From Tetragonia tetragonoides (lineage: Eukaryota; Streptophyta; Magnoliopsida; Caryophyllales; Aizoaceae): a stretch of DNA of 64,000 bases. A program made the translations under genes and the position numbers. The stretch is taken from NCBI GenBank assembly GCA_038025085.1, contig CM076142.1:6980501-7044500 (forward strand). Direction: 5' to 3'. A model generated the notes under the pieces. That model saw nothing but the letters and a program-made list of their open reading frames with translations. It was not told the DNA's origin and searched no databases. The number at the start of each line of letters is the position of its first letter. The first letter of the stretch is position 1. Of this stretch, positions 1-11,113 are shown piece after piece.

Positions 1-1
1 T

Positions 2-94
2 TTTCTCATGGTCCCTGATCAATGGTCCCCTCCGAGTATTATACCAAGCAGGTCGCAAACCAACCTATTTGAAGAAATTGCTCAAGCTGATTGA
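2..94 (+). CDS. 3' end of a truncated protein-coding gene
   Basis: An open frame enters from the left edge and ends at TGA 92-94. The 30 visible residues include DQWSPPSIIPSRSQTNLFEE, an acidic, Ser/Pro-rich tail that looks like a natural C-terminus. About 400 bases of T-rich DNA with no coding signal follow, which fits a 3' UTR. The family cannot be identified from so few residues. A chance open frame of this length is possible, so the call rests on composition and on its position at the edge. Confidence 0.4.
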   Translation, partial: FLMVPDQWSPPSIIPSRSQTNLFEEIAQAD

Positions 95-1021
95 AGTCTG
101 TATATTGCAGTATAGTTGTATTTTTGGGATTTAGTCCCTCACATAGTTTTTTTGTATCCCAAATTTTCCCTAATGCCCCATTCTTTCGAACAGGCGTATT
201 CGAGTTTATTCTTATTGGAAATAGAAAGAAATCATTTCATTTTGTAGAAGACCCAGTAGAAGCCTTAGTTTCAGTCACCGGGGTGTATATTTTTTATGGC
301 TTACCCCACCACAGTAGAATGATGTATATTTTTCTGTCTTTCATGTAACTAGCTTTACGTAACTAGCTTTACAAGATAGTCATACAGTATGTAATTGAAG
401 TACAGTTTTTTGGGTATACTATAGTCATTTCATATGGTCAATCTGCAAGTTTGATGGATATACCCCTGTATGTTGATTGTTTTGCCATCTTTTATATATT
501 TCTTTAATTTTTTGATATGCAAGATAAGAATGGTTTTACCATCTGGGACAGTAGAAATACACTAGCTAGAATAGCGCGATCCAAAGAAATGATCATATCA
601 GATGAAATAGACATGGTGGGAATTTCTCCATTTACATCCTGCATAACTAAGGAGGTAGAAAAGTTCTCCCTTGCGTTACATTATATTACATATGGTTTGA
701 TCACATATCGATATCATACAGAATAAATGCTTTGAACTCAACAAAGATCTGGTTTTTTTATGTCACTGGGAGAGAAACACTATTGGGTCTCAACAAAGAG
801 ACATCTACACAAAGTCATCACTAGGCATTGCGCATCTGTTCAATGCAATGTGTTAAAACCATTACAACTATGCTCCTCTAGCAAGGCGCTGCCATTTGCG
901 CTTTTCCCATCCAAAATCTGAAGCCATCTCTGTAGAAGATGATCAAGGATGCTCGCATCGCTGTATTTTCATTCATTACACAGATAACCCAATCAGAATC
1001 TGACACCTTATAGATAACAAA
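95..1021. other. Non-coding stretch, probable 3' UTRs
   Basis: No convincing coding frame is present. The first few hundred bases are T-rich and probably form the 3' UTR of the truncated gene at the left edge. The last few hundred probably hold the 3' UTR of the minus-strand gene that ends at 1022. Short open frames here have no family signature. Confidence 0.4.
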
Positions 1022-1468
1022 TCAGAAAGATTGTGAACAGAAGGGAGGGGGGGGGGGGCTCAGCTTTGATTGAACTTGCCTTAAAGGGTAAGGTGTCAAA
1101 GGATGCTGAGGATCAAGACGAGGACCCTCATCGAACCCTTCACAGATAATCTCCCCATTATCGTCTTTATAGCAAATTATACCTGTTGAATGATCTTCGA
1201 AAACCTGCAATATCACCAAGTAAGCATCAAGTCATGCCATATATTTAACCACAGATCAAGGGGCACAGGGGAAACAGTCTTGAACAGAGGGAGAAGTAAA
1301 AGATAGAAACAAAACCTGATTTCTGAGTGAGGATTTGATCTGAAGTGTGAGTGCTTTCTTGACAGGAAGCTGACTTTTTCTAAGTATTGCCATTCCAAAA
1401 ACAGGCTTTCTTAGAGGAGCAGACTGGTGAATTATGATGCTAGGAGAAAAGGAGCACTCTATAGCCAT
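1022..1468 (-). CDS. Small two-exon conserved plant protein (111 aa), possibly organelle-targeted
   Basis: Exon 1 is 1316-1468 and exon 2 is 1022-1204, joined in phase 0 across a 111-bp GT-AG intron. The 111-residue product starts MAIECSFSPS. Its N-terminal half is rich in Ser, Lys and Arg and almost free of acidic residues, as organelle transit peptides are. The second exon opens with an acidic, well-structured stretch: VFEDHSTGIICYKDDNGEII followed by CEGFDEGPR. I recognise no enzymatic domain. The tail reads through a run of prolines encoded by a G homopolymer near 1047-1059, so the last ~15 residues and the stop could shift if that run is miscounted. No function is proposed. A 5' UTR probably extends to about 1560. 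Confidence 0.6.
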
Positions 1469-4466
1469 TGAATCTTTACTTGATCAGAAAAAATATTAAC
1501 AGTAGAAGAATAAGAAGAAATAGCAGCAGCAAAACCAGCAGAAAAATAGAAGAAGATTAAGAATATTTCTCTCCCTGTGGGGTTGTTTTATATCACAAGA
1601 TAATGAACTCAAGAAGTTGAAAGTTGAGGCAGATGCAACTGATTAGTAACTTAAAATAATGATATGTCATAATAATGCATAATACAACAGTACAAATTGT
1701 TAAACATATGTCTAATCACAGTCCATTATGTAGGGTCAGAGGGCCCCATGTGGCTTATCTTTTAACTGTTGCTGTTAAGGCTTACAAGAGTCATATCATG
1801 TAATTGGTGAAGCCACAGCATCCTCAACACAACTCATGGTCAAGCGTCTCTTGAATTTTTTTTTTAAATAGGTGTGTGTGAGGAGGAATTCCCGTTTTCT
1901 CTTATCTGATCTTTATTCTATTCATGTCAACTTTTGGACACATCAAGGTTTCAGAGCTTAATATATTTTACAGAGATTTCTATTTTTAAACTACTATGCT
2001 CATAATGTATTGATGTTACATGACTTTCCTTCTAATAACTGGAAATATTATGGATCATCAAAAAAAGCATATGCCAAAACATGCTATATGAGATCAATAT
2101 TAAAAAATCACCTCTAAAGTTCGACTATGCCGAAAAACCTCGAACTTAAACGCCTAATCGCTAAATAATAGAGAAGCGTGATTCATAGAGAGTTTAAGTT
2201 AAAACCAAGATACCTAAGAGCTCATTTGGCCTAACTTCTTGAAATTTTAGTTTCTCCCATTATGTATAACTTCTTAAAAGTTGAAATAGTTTTCCAGAAA
2301 AGGGGATTATCAAATTCATGTATTAGAATAGAAGATGCTTTTATTTCTTTTGGTAAAATATTCCAAGTTAGCTAGGAGCCAAGACAATGTCGCCTTATTA
2401 TAGAAGTTCGATAATTTTGTCATAAGTCCAACTTCAGGAATATGTTTGCCCTGGAATCGTGCAACAACTGAAGGCAGAAGCCAAATTACATATAATTAAG
2501 CTCATAGCAGATTTTGTGGTCTTATTGATACTATTGTTTACTACTAAAATAGGCCCTACTAGGAATCATTAGAATTTGTAGTGATCTAGACAGCATGAAA
2601 CGAGGAATTTTCTTCAATAATTTGTTTTTTAAATTTTATTTTTTTGTTGCTGAAATCTGTTGTCTCCTTGCCCTTAGATATAATTACAATCTTGAAAATG
2701 TCATGTACCATGAATTTGATTTGTCCAATTATCCTCCATTATGTGTCAACTCTTTGTTGATTCTCTTAACTTATATAATATCTTGTCAACCTTCCCATCA
2801 ATATCAAACACATAAAGCCTAATTATGTCAGAAGAAGAAATTTTGGCCACTTATGGAGGGAAAAGGTCATTAAAAAAGTATGACAGAGCCCTCAAAAAAT
2901 AAATAGAAAAAAAAAAAGAACAAGCATGACAGATACATCCCTTCATACATGCTTACTCTAATTGGCTCATAACTCATAATTGGAACAGAATTTCCCAGAA
3001 TCCTTATATAAAATAAATAGTGACCCTATTGACCTAGTAGAAGATGTAGTAAGCCCAAACAAGTCTTTTAGTAAATAGGTTTATTCTTTTATTTTTCTTT
3101 CTTTTCTAGAGGGGTGTTTAAGAAAGGGGGAATACCAACTTCAAAAATCTGTAAATTTCTAAATTCTAATAGACTACCATCTGCAAAATCTAGACATAAT
3201 AGGAAAAAATGTAGTAGTTACCTCTGCTGTTTTTGGCTGTTACAAATCCCACCAAGTGAAGAAGAGGCGAAGGTTATGAGAACTACCATATTCCTCTTCA
3301 AGTTAAGCAAAACCAATGGAGTATTATTCTGCAAGAAAAACAACTTTATGAGGTTATCTTCAGATAGGAGAAAAGTTCAGGGCTCTAATTGTTTACAACT
3401 CAGAAGTCGGGTTATGGTAATGAAACTAGGACTCCAGAGGTTATGCAAGAGAATGGCTTGATGTAAAGTACGAATTCAAGATTAGCAACCTTGAAAAGAA
3501 TTCACTACTCTGAAAATAAGGTTCAACGTCTCATAGCTTGCAAGAGACAGAGTATCCTCGTGTCATGAGTACCTTACTCAACAACCATACCATACATCAA
3601 GATTCTATACATTTCAGTGGCTTTGCTTCAATGAATATCATTTTTTATCATTTCTTTGAATAGAGCCAAGAAAGATAAACCAGATAACAGAATGCAAAAA
3701 TCTCACGATTAAATCAAAGCAAACATGTACAAATAATCAAAAGATAAAGCAGTGGTAAGAGGCGGGGGGTTGACAGAGGTAAGAAAAGGAGTAATATTTT
3801 GAAGAGCTCCAAAAGGTTAAGTTTAGAAGTAATATCAATTTTCAAAAAAAAAAAAAAAAAAGAAAAAAAAAGAAGAGGGAGCAACAGCGCTCTAACAAAA
3901 GAAAATAAAGATTAACACTTAATTTTTCACAATGCATGTCCCAAACAAAGACAACCACAAGCCAATTTTTTATGGATAACCTCTTTGCAATCAGCTCAAA
4001 GAAAATGATATTTACCTTGCAACTCCTCTCAAGGCTACTGCATCAATTATTCTCAACACAAACCGAAGGAACAAAGTCCAATCAAATATTATTAGCGTGT
4101 TATAAATTCAAAACATTACACAGCATAGAGAGATGGACCTACAGCTACTACCTACAGCCTACAGAGACTTGGTCAATTTTTGTGCTTGTGCTGTAGTATA
4201 TATCTGAAAGTCCTATCTATCAAGCTTATCTTCTTATCAAATTAACATTATCCCAGGCAAGTGGCTAAGTGCAACATATAATGCCTTAGCACTTATTAAC
4301 TCCAACAAACATGCATTTCCTGATTTTTCTTGAAAGAAGAATTGATGCTTGTGGCAATCTATCTTCCAACAAGCAGTCTGCTTGTCCTTTGAAACAAATA
4401 AACAACCAAAGTCTCTGCGTTGTTATGAGGTAGAGACTGAAACTTACATATCATGATACGGGCGTA
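1469..4466. other. AT-rich intergenic region
   Basis: About 3 kb without a supported gene. It holds homopolymer A tracts (for example 3843-3860) and scattered short open frames with neither codon bias nor recognisable motifs. The last part probably contains the 3' UTR of the PPR gene, which ends at 4467. Confidence 0.5.
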
Positions 4467-6509
4467 TCACCAACTAATGCCAGGGTCCTTTTCGATGCAT
4501 CTACGTTTCATCATATCCCTAACTTGAGTTGATTGATTCCATTCGCCAGAAGTAGCAAACACACCAGACAACTGCACATAAGCAGTTGAATTTTCAGGAT
4601 CAAGATTAATAATTATATCTGCAATCTCCTTACCCAGTCTCTTATTCCCATGGGACACACACCCTCTCAGAACTGAAGACCATATAGTTGCATCTGCCTT
4701 AAACGGCATTTCTGCAATTAAGGCCGTTGCTTCTTCAAGGCATCCAGCCCTAGCCAACAGATCAACCATGCAAGAGTAGTGCTCATATCCTGGTTCTATA
4801 TGATGTTCAGATTGCATGAAGTGAAACCACTTCCTGGCCTCCTCAATCAGCCCACAATGATTGCAAGCAGATAGAACCACAGTAAAAGTAATATCATTTG
4901 GTCGAACTCCAGCACGTCTCATGTCCACAAACAAATTCAGAGCCTCCATTCCATGACCATTTGTGGCATACCCCGATAACATGGAATTCCAAGATACTTC
5001 ATCAGACTTGACCATCCCATCAAACAATTTTCGACCTAAGTTAACAAGCCCACACTTAGAATAGAGATCAATGAGTGAGGTGCAGACAATCACGTCAGCC
5101 TCTAGACCAACAACAGTCGCTCTGGCAAATACCTGCTCACCAAATTGAAGTGCAGTGATGCTAGCACAAGAGCTGATCACACTAGCGAGGCTAAATTTGT
5201 CCATTCCAATTAGCAGCCTATTCATCTCACAAAATAGGCCTATTGCTACAAGAGGATAGCCATTTTGACTGAGGCCTGCTAGCATTGAATTCCACGAGAT
5301 CAATGTTTTATGTCGCATACTGTCAAATATCTGATTGGCTTCCTGCACTCTTCCGCAATTATTGTACACATTGATCATGGAATTAAGAAGAATGGTGTCA
5401 TGAAGCTCGAGCTCACTAAAGAACTTGGAAGCATCATCTGGACTTCCGCACTTGGAATACATATCAACAAGGGAACACGCTACAACGACGTCCTTTGACA
5501 CCCCAACTTTGCAAGCATGAGTGTGCAATTGTTTTCCATGTTCAAGAATGCCAGTACTTGCGCATGCATTTAGAACACTAGCAAAAGTAGAGCAAACCGG
5601 CTTGATCCCATAATTTCTCACTGTGTTAAATATAACTATTGCCTCTATCCCCTCATTATTAGTGACATACCCAGAAATCAATGAATTCCAAACCACAATG
5701 CATGGACTACTTATCTCATCGAAAATTCTCCTAGCGTCATTCATTCTACCCGCGTTTGCATAACCTGTAATCAACGCAGAAAGCGAAAAGTCATCAACTT
5801 CCATCATGAAACTGAGAACATGTTCTGCACTATCTAAATCACCACACTTGCTGTACATATTTACAAGAGAACTTCCCAATACTGAATCAAACTCCACATC
5901 ATCAATAATGATCCGGGCATGGATTTGCTTCCCAAACTCAACAGCCATCAAATCAGTGCAAGCACCAACAACTGTAGCCAAAACAAACTCATCTCTCCTC
6001 CACACTTCATTAGGGTCAAAATTCAAATCCTTAAAAACCCTCAAAGCTTCTCGAGAATACCCACGACAAGCGTACCCATGTATCATCGAATTCCAAGCAA
6101 TCCCATTCTTCCTTGGCATCCGTTCAAACAACACCCTAGCTGAATCCAAGTTGCCAATCTTTGCACACCCGGAAATCGCCACATTCCACGAGAAATCATC
6201 CTTGTCAGGCATAGAATTGAAAACCTCCAATGACTTATCAATGTTCCCTGACTTCATGTAACCCTCAATCATGGTGTTCCAGGTGAAACAGTTTCTCAGG
6301 GGCATTTCATCGAACAGTTTAGCTGCATCACCCATTTGACCACATTTCACATACATCTGTAGAAGACGGTTTCCTATTGTTATCGCACAATTTATAATAC
6401 CCTTTTTGAGAAACAAGAGATGGATTTGTTTCCCTTGATTATAATGGGTATTACATGATTGTAGTAATTGGGCATAATAACGCAAATCAAAGCCATTATT
6501 CACAAACAT
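4467..6509 (-). CDS. PLS-class pentatricopeptide repeat protein, At1g77010-like
   Basis: A single uninterrupted 680-codon frame, the usual intronless structure of PLS-class PPR genes. Tandem PPR units run through almost the whole protein, with diagnostic signatures such as FTWNTMIEGYMKSGN, LSALITGYANAGR, ISWNSMLAGLSQNG, DVIVCTSLIDLYSKCG and ITFTVVLSACNHCGLIEEA. It ends soon after an E-type motif (ATIWSSVLRGC ... AYVQLSGVFATSGEW) with DPGISW and lacks a DYW deaminase domain. Length, ending and internal phrases resemble Arabidopsis At1g77010. PPR proteins of this class bind organellar RNA and often act in C-to-U editing; the target here is unknown. The N-terminus (MFVNNGFDLRYYAQLL) is not an obvious transit peptide, so the organelle is inferred from the family. 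The first ATG of the frame is used, 28 residues before the first helical repeat. Confidence 0.93.
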   Translation of the reverse strand: MFVNNGFDLRYYAQLLQSCNTHYNQGKQIHLLFLKKGIINCAITIGNRLLQMYVKCGQMGDAAKLFDEMPLRNCFTWNTMIEGYMKSGNIDKSLEVFNSMPDKDDFSWNVAISGCAKIGNLDSARVLFERMPRKNGIAWNSMIHGYACRGYSREALRVFKDLNFDPNEVWRRDEFVLATVVGACTDLMAVEFGKQIHARIIIDDVEFDSVLGSSLVNMYSKCGDLDSAEHVLSFMMEVDDFSLSALITGYANAGRMNDARRIFDEISSPCIVVWNSLISGYVTNNEGIEAIVIFNTVRNYGIKPVCSTFASVLNACASTGILEHGKQLHTHACKVGVSKDVVVACSLVDMYSKCGSPDDASKFFSELELHDTILLNSMINVYNNCGRVQEANQIFDSMRHKTLISWNSMLAGLSQNGYPLVAIGLFCEMNRLLIGMDKFSLASVISSCASITALQFGEQVFARATVVGLEADVIVCTSLIDLYSKCGLVNLGRKLFDGMVKSDEVSWNSMLSGYATNGHGMEALNLFVDMRRAGVRPNDITFTVVLSACNHCGLIEEARKWFHFMQSEHHIEPGYEHYSCMVDLLARAGCLEEATALIAEMPFKADATIWSSVLRGCVSHGNKRLGKEIADIIINLDPENSTAYVQLSGVFATSGEWNQSTQVRDMMKRRCIEKDPGISW

Positions 6510-6889
6510 CTATTTGTTAAGCACCCAAAAATTATTTCTTTGTTCCTCTCTTTTTCTCTCTCATATAAGAGCTAATTCAGATTCCTGCTGTATTTTGTTT
6601 TGCTCATCTAATTCAAGATTGCTGTTGATACTTGGTTAAAAAAAGTGGTTTATGTGCTGAAAAATAATGAAAATTACTTCTTCGACTTTTTGGCGGCAAA
6701 TTTAAAGAGATTTTTGGAGTTTTTCGGTTAAAATATCAGTTATATCGCTTTCCGTCAGGTGGGCTTTATGGGCCCAAAAATCGCTATCCACTTGCAGTTG
6801 CAGGCTGGTCGAGACATTTCATGGGCTTTGGCCGGTCAACAGTAGTTTCACTCTCTGTTTTGTTGTACAAAAACTTGTGTGAATTTAAT
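6510..6889. promoter_or_regulatory. Upstream region of the PPR gene
   Basis: AT-rich DNA between the PPR start codon and the minisatellite. It contains CT-rich stretches next to the start codon (6540-6570), typical of plant 5' leaders. No gene is seen. Confidence 0.3.
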
Positions 6890-7225
6890 CTATGGTGGAC
6901 CAATATTTGGAGTCACCCCATACTTCACGTGGAGTCACCCCCTCTCAAAGTGGAGTCACCCCTCAAATTTATACTTGGCACCACCCTACTTCACATAGAG
7001 TCACCCCCTACTTTACCTGGAGCCACCCTTTACTTCACCTGGAGCCACCCCTCAAATTTATACTTGGCACCACCCTACTTCACATAGAGCCACCGCCTAC
7101 TTTACCTGGAGCCACCCTTTACTTTACCTGGAGTCACCCCTCAAAATTACTTCAGTTGGAGCCGCCCCCTACTTTACCTAGAGCTACTCCTACTTCACCT
7201 GGAGCCACCCTTCAAAAGTACTTAG
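6890..7225. repeat. Degenerate minisatellite built on GGAGYCACCC
   Basis: About fifteen imperfect copies of a unit near 20 bp of the form ACTTCACCTGGAGCCACCC. They also form higher-order blocks: the stretch ending CAAATTTATACTTGGCACC occurs twice, near 6965 and 7052. Open frames across it only reflect the repeat and show no protein family. The array is GC-richer than its surroundings. Confidence 0.85.
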
Positions 7226-8149
7226 TCAACAGGTGGACTAAGTCCACACAAGACATGTTGATTTTATTATTATTGTTGTTGTTGTTGTTTTCCCCTTCTA
7301 TGGGGATTGAGGAGGTTGAAATTGGGAGAAAGTGAGATAAAACATCAATTCCAATAAATAAATAAATAAATAATAGAACTGAAAAATGTCGAAAATAGTA
7401 TATTTGGAGATGATTTCAATTATTTTTTTAACCATGCATTTCTATAACAGAGGTCTTAATAAGTGCGGTACTACCTTCTAATAAAGTTATTTAGTGCGTG
7501 TTTTCCTTATCTCATTGGCCTCAGTTAAACAGTTGCATATCTAATAGGTTAGACTAATGAATTTTTGGCCTAATTGTTCGCCTTTTCGTTAAATTTTCCT
7601 CCTCATTTTTTGTGTGACATTTGATGCGATGGACTTTTAATTGTCATATCACTACTGAAATCTATGCTTGACAAACCGTACACAAACTAAATTTAAGGGC
7701 TATAAATACAATGGAGTCTCGTATATCTTATCATTAACGTATTGAACTATTTTTCTACTAAAGAAGGTAATCTGCTACCAAGTCCAAAATGGAAGTGCAT
7801 GTGAGGGCATTGAGGTGTGTAGGGCATAGCTAAAAGAAGAAAGCTATAGAAGAAATATCAGTAGTAGGTTTGTTCGTCAATTTTGGCCATAAGAAAGCTA
7901 CGATCCCTGTAATGTTGCCTGCCCTTTTGACATGATTGCCAGGACAAACTCCCATAAATTTTTAACTTTTCCATATTCTCAGTAATATTGCTATAGCGTT
8001 TCTCTGGCTACGGTTATGATCACATGGGTGAAATTGGTTCTCCGACAACAACATTGAAACAACTATCACTTCAAAAAAAAAAAAACTTCAAGAAAAATAA
8101 AGGAAGTTTGGGTGAAAACGAAAATGAAGGTTATAATTCACGTTTTCGC
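7226..8149. other. Intergenic DNA between two tandem arrays
   Basis: No supported gene. It contains a short TTG-rich microsatellite near 7265-7290, an ATAA run near 7356-7372 and an A tract near 8073-8085. Confidence 0.4.
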
Positions 8150-10450
8150 ACGGGATATTCATAGTCTATAGGAGACATGAGAGGACCCCGGCGTAAGTTA
8201 TTGAGTCCTTGGTAGGTTTGTAAGGGCGATTTTACAGGAAATCAATGTAAGACCGAAACAACAAAAGCGTGGGTGAATCGAAGTTCGGGACCCTCATGAT
8301 CCTACTAAGGCACCGCAGGTCCTCTAGAGTAATGATAGACCTCCTAGAGAAGTTTGGGCAAAAATGAGACCCGGGCCCTGAGAAGCCGAAAACGAAAGCT
8401 ATATAATACACGATTTTCGGGCTTCTAAGAGGTCCCAGAACGAAGGTGGATATTTTCGCAACACATCGCAACGTGACATCCCTAGGGTACGTGGGAGGCC
8501 CACGGCAGAAGTTTGTGCAAAAATGAGACCCGGACTCCGGGAAGCCGAAAATGAAGGCTATAATCCACGTTTTTCGCGCTTCCGGGAGGCCCCGGAACAA
8601 AGGTGAATATTTTTTCACCACATCGCATGGGATACCCATAGGGGACATGGGAGGCCCCAGGGGTAGGTTATTGGGTCCTTGGTAGGCTTGTAAGGGTGTT
8701 TTTATGGAACACCAATGTAAGGGCCAGAACACCGAAAGCATGGGTGATATCGAAGTTCTGGGGACCATGACGACCCTCCTAAGGCACCGAGTGTCTTATA
8801 GGGTCATGATAGACCCCCCGGAGAAGTTTGGGAAAAAATGAGACCCGGGCCCAGGGAAGCCGAAAATGAAGGCTATAATCCACGTTTTTCGCGCTTCCAG
8901 AGGACCGAGAACAAAGGTGGATATTTTGGCACCACATCGCACGGGATACCCATAGGAGACGTGGGAAACCCTAGGGGTAGGTTATTTGGTCCTTGGTAGG
9001 CCTGTAAGGGCGATTTTACGGGACATCAATGTAACGGCCAAAACACCAAAAGCGCGAGTGATATTGAAGTTCGGGGACCCTGATGACCCTCCCGAGGCAC
9101 CGAGGGTCCTCTAGGGGCATGATAGACCCCCAGGAGAAGTTTGGGCGAAAAAGAGTCCTGGGTTCTGGGAAGCCGAAAATGAAGGCTGTAATGCACGTGT
9201 TTCGGGCTTCCGGGAGGCCCCAAAACGAAGGTGGATATTTCGCACCACATCACAACGAATACCCATAGGGGGGCATGGGAGACCCTTGGGGTAAGTTATT
9301 GGGTCCGTGGTAGGTTTGTAAGGGCGATTTCATGGGACACCAATGTAATGGCCGAAACACCGAAAGCGTGGGTGATATCGAAGTTCGGGGAACCTGAGAG
9401 GCATCGAGGGTCCTCTAGGGGCATGATATACCACCCGCAGAAGTTTAGGCAAAAATGAGACCCGAGCTCTAGGAAGCCGAAAATGAAGGCTATAATCCAC
9501 GTTTTTCAAGCTTTTGGGAGACCCCAGAATGAATGTGGATATTTTCGCACCACATCGCACAGGATACCCAAATGGGACATAGGAGGCCCCCGGGGTAGGT
9601 TATTGGGTCTTTGGTAGGCCTGTAAGGGTGATTTTACGGGACACCAATGTAAGGTCCGAAACACCAAAAGCGTTGCTGATATTGAAGTTGGGGGACCATG
9701 TTGACCCTTCTGAGGCACCAATGGTCCTCTAGGATCATGATATACCCCCACAGAAGTTTGGCAAAAATGAGACCCAGGTCCCGGGAAGCCGAAATTGAAG
9801 GCTATAATCCACGTTTTTTGGCGCTTCCGGGAGGCCCCGGAACGAAGATGGATATTTTCGCACTACATCGCACGGGATACCCATGGGGGGCATGGGAGAC
9901 CCCTGGGGTAGGTTATTGGGTCCTTGGTAGGCCTGTAAGGGCGATTTTTACAGGACACTAATGTAAGGGCCAAAACACCAAAAGTGTGGGTAATATTGGA
10001 GTTCGGGGACCCTGATGACCCTCCCGAGTCACGGAGGGTCCTCTAGGGGCATGATAGACCCCCCGGAGAAGTTTGGGCAAAAATGAGACCCGGGCTCTGG
10101 GAAGTTGAAAATGAAGGCTATAATCCACGTTTTTCGGACTTCTGGGAGGCCCTAGAACGAAGGTGGATATTTTCGCACCACATCGCACGGGCTACCCATA
10201 AGGGACATGGAAGACCCCAGAGTAGGTTAGTTGGTCCTTGGTAGGCCTGTAAGGGCGATTTTACGGGGTACGAGTGTAAGGTCCGAAACACCGAAAACAT
10301 GGGTGATATCGAAGTTCGGGGACCCTAATAACCCTTACGAATCACCGAGGATCCTCTAAAGACATGATAGACTCCGCATAAAAATTTGGGTAAAAATAAG
10401 ACCTGAGTTCTAAAAAGCCGAAAATAAAAATTATAATCCACATAGGTGTG
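8150..10450. repeat. Tandem satellite-like array, period about 313 bp
   Basis: The landmark GTAGGTTATTGGGTCCTTGG and its variants recur at about 8193, 8663, 8977, 9291, 9595, 9908 and 10222. Five intervals are 304-314 bp. The first is 470 bp and holds an extra partial unit (about 157 bp) that repeats the AAAAATGAGACCCGG to AAGGTG segment. Other shared landmarks are AAGTTTGGGCAAAAATGAGA, GGCTATAATCCACGTTTTTC and ACCACATCGCACGGGATACC. Units differ from each other by scattered substitutions and small indels and decay at both edges. The array is GC-rich against AT-rich flanks. Open frames on both strands carry shifts and stops at different points in each unit, so I do not consider it coding. Confidence 0.93.
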
Positions 10451-11113
10451 ACTCCACATTTTTCATCTCACTTACACAATCCGAGTCCTAACACCATCCC
10501 TAGTCCAAATTCCAATTTCTAAATGACCTAATAACACTCATTAGCAAAAGAACAGTAATCCCTTCTATCGAAGAAGAAAAAATGGAACAAATAATCCCTC
10601 AAAAAACTAAACAAATCATTAATCTGAATACAAATTTCCCAAGGTTTAAGAACACACTACTCTTTCTTCTGGCTTTGTCATTACTCATGTGAATGCTTTT
10701 CCCTCTTTCAAAGCTCCCTCCTTCTCACTCCCCCAAAACAAACCTCTTCTTTTCATAAAACTAAAACTTCATACATGTATGCCCTTATTTTAAGTATACT
10801 TTTGTCTCCATCTCCTAAACTCCTCTCTCTCTCTCTCCTCTCTCATGCACGCACCAAGACCATAGTGAAGACTAGTTATTCACGGTTACATTATTTTGTA
10901 CACAGAAGGGTGGTCCAATAAGTATTAGAGAGCCCCCAGCTTCAGCTCAGATTGTGTAAGACACAGTTGGGTTCTTTTCTGCTTCACTATACCAGTCTTT
11001 TTTCTTTGGATGGTCAATGCCTGTTTTAGCTCTACTGTTTCTAAAGACTCAATCTTTACACTTATAAAGACCATTTTTATGTGGCTAAAACATCAATAAC
11101 CATTTTTGAGCAA
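10451..11113 (+). promoter_or_regulatory. Upstream region and 5' UTR of the remorin gene
   Basis: Pyrimidine-rich leader sequence lies around 10700-10850, including a CT microsatellite (10817-10843). AT-rich DNA then runs to the ATG at 11114. The transcription start was not assigned. Confidence 0.4.

Noticed and set aside
5806..6261. 151-codon + strand frame
   Set aside because: Antisense shadow of the PPR gene on the other strand; composition follows the PPR codons and no family fits.
8232..10300. Series of 60-180 codon frames on both strands
   Set aside because: They recur with the 313-bp tandem unit but break at different places in each copy, so they reflect repetition and not selection.
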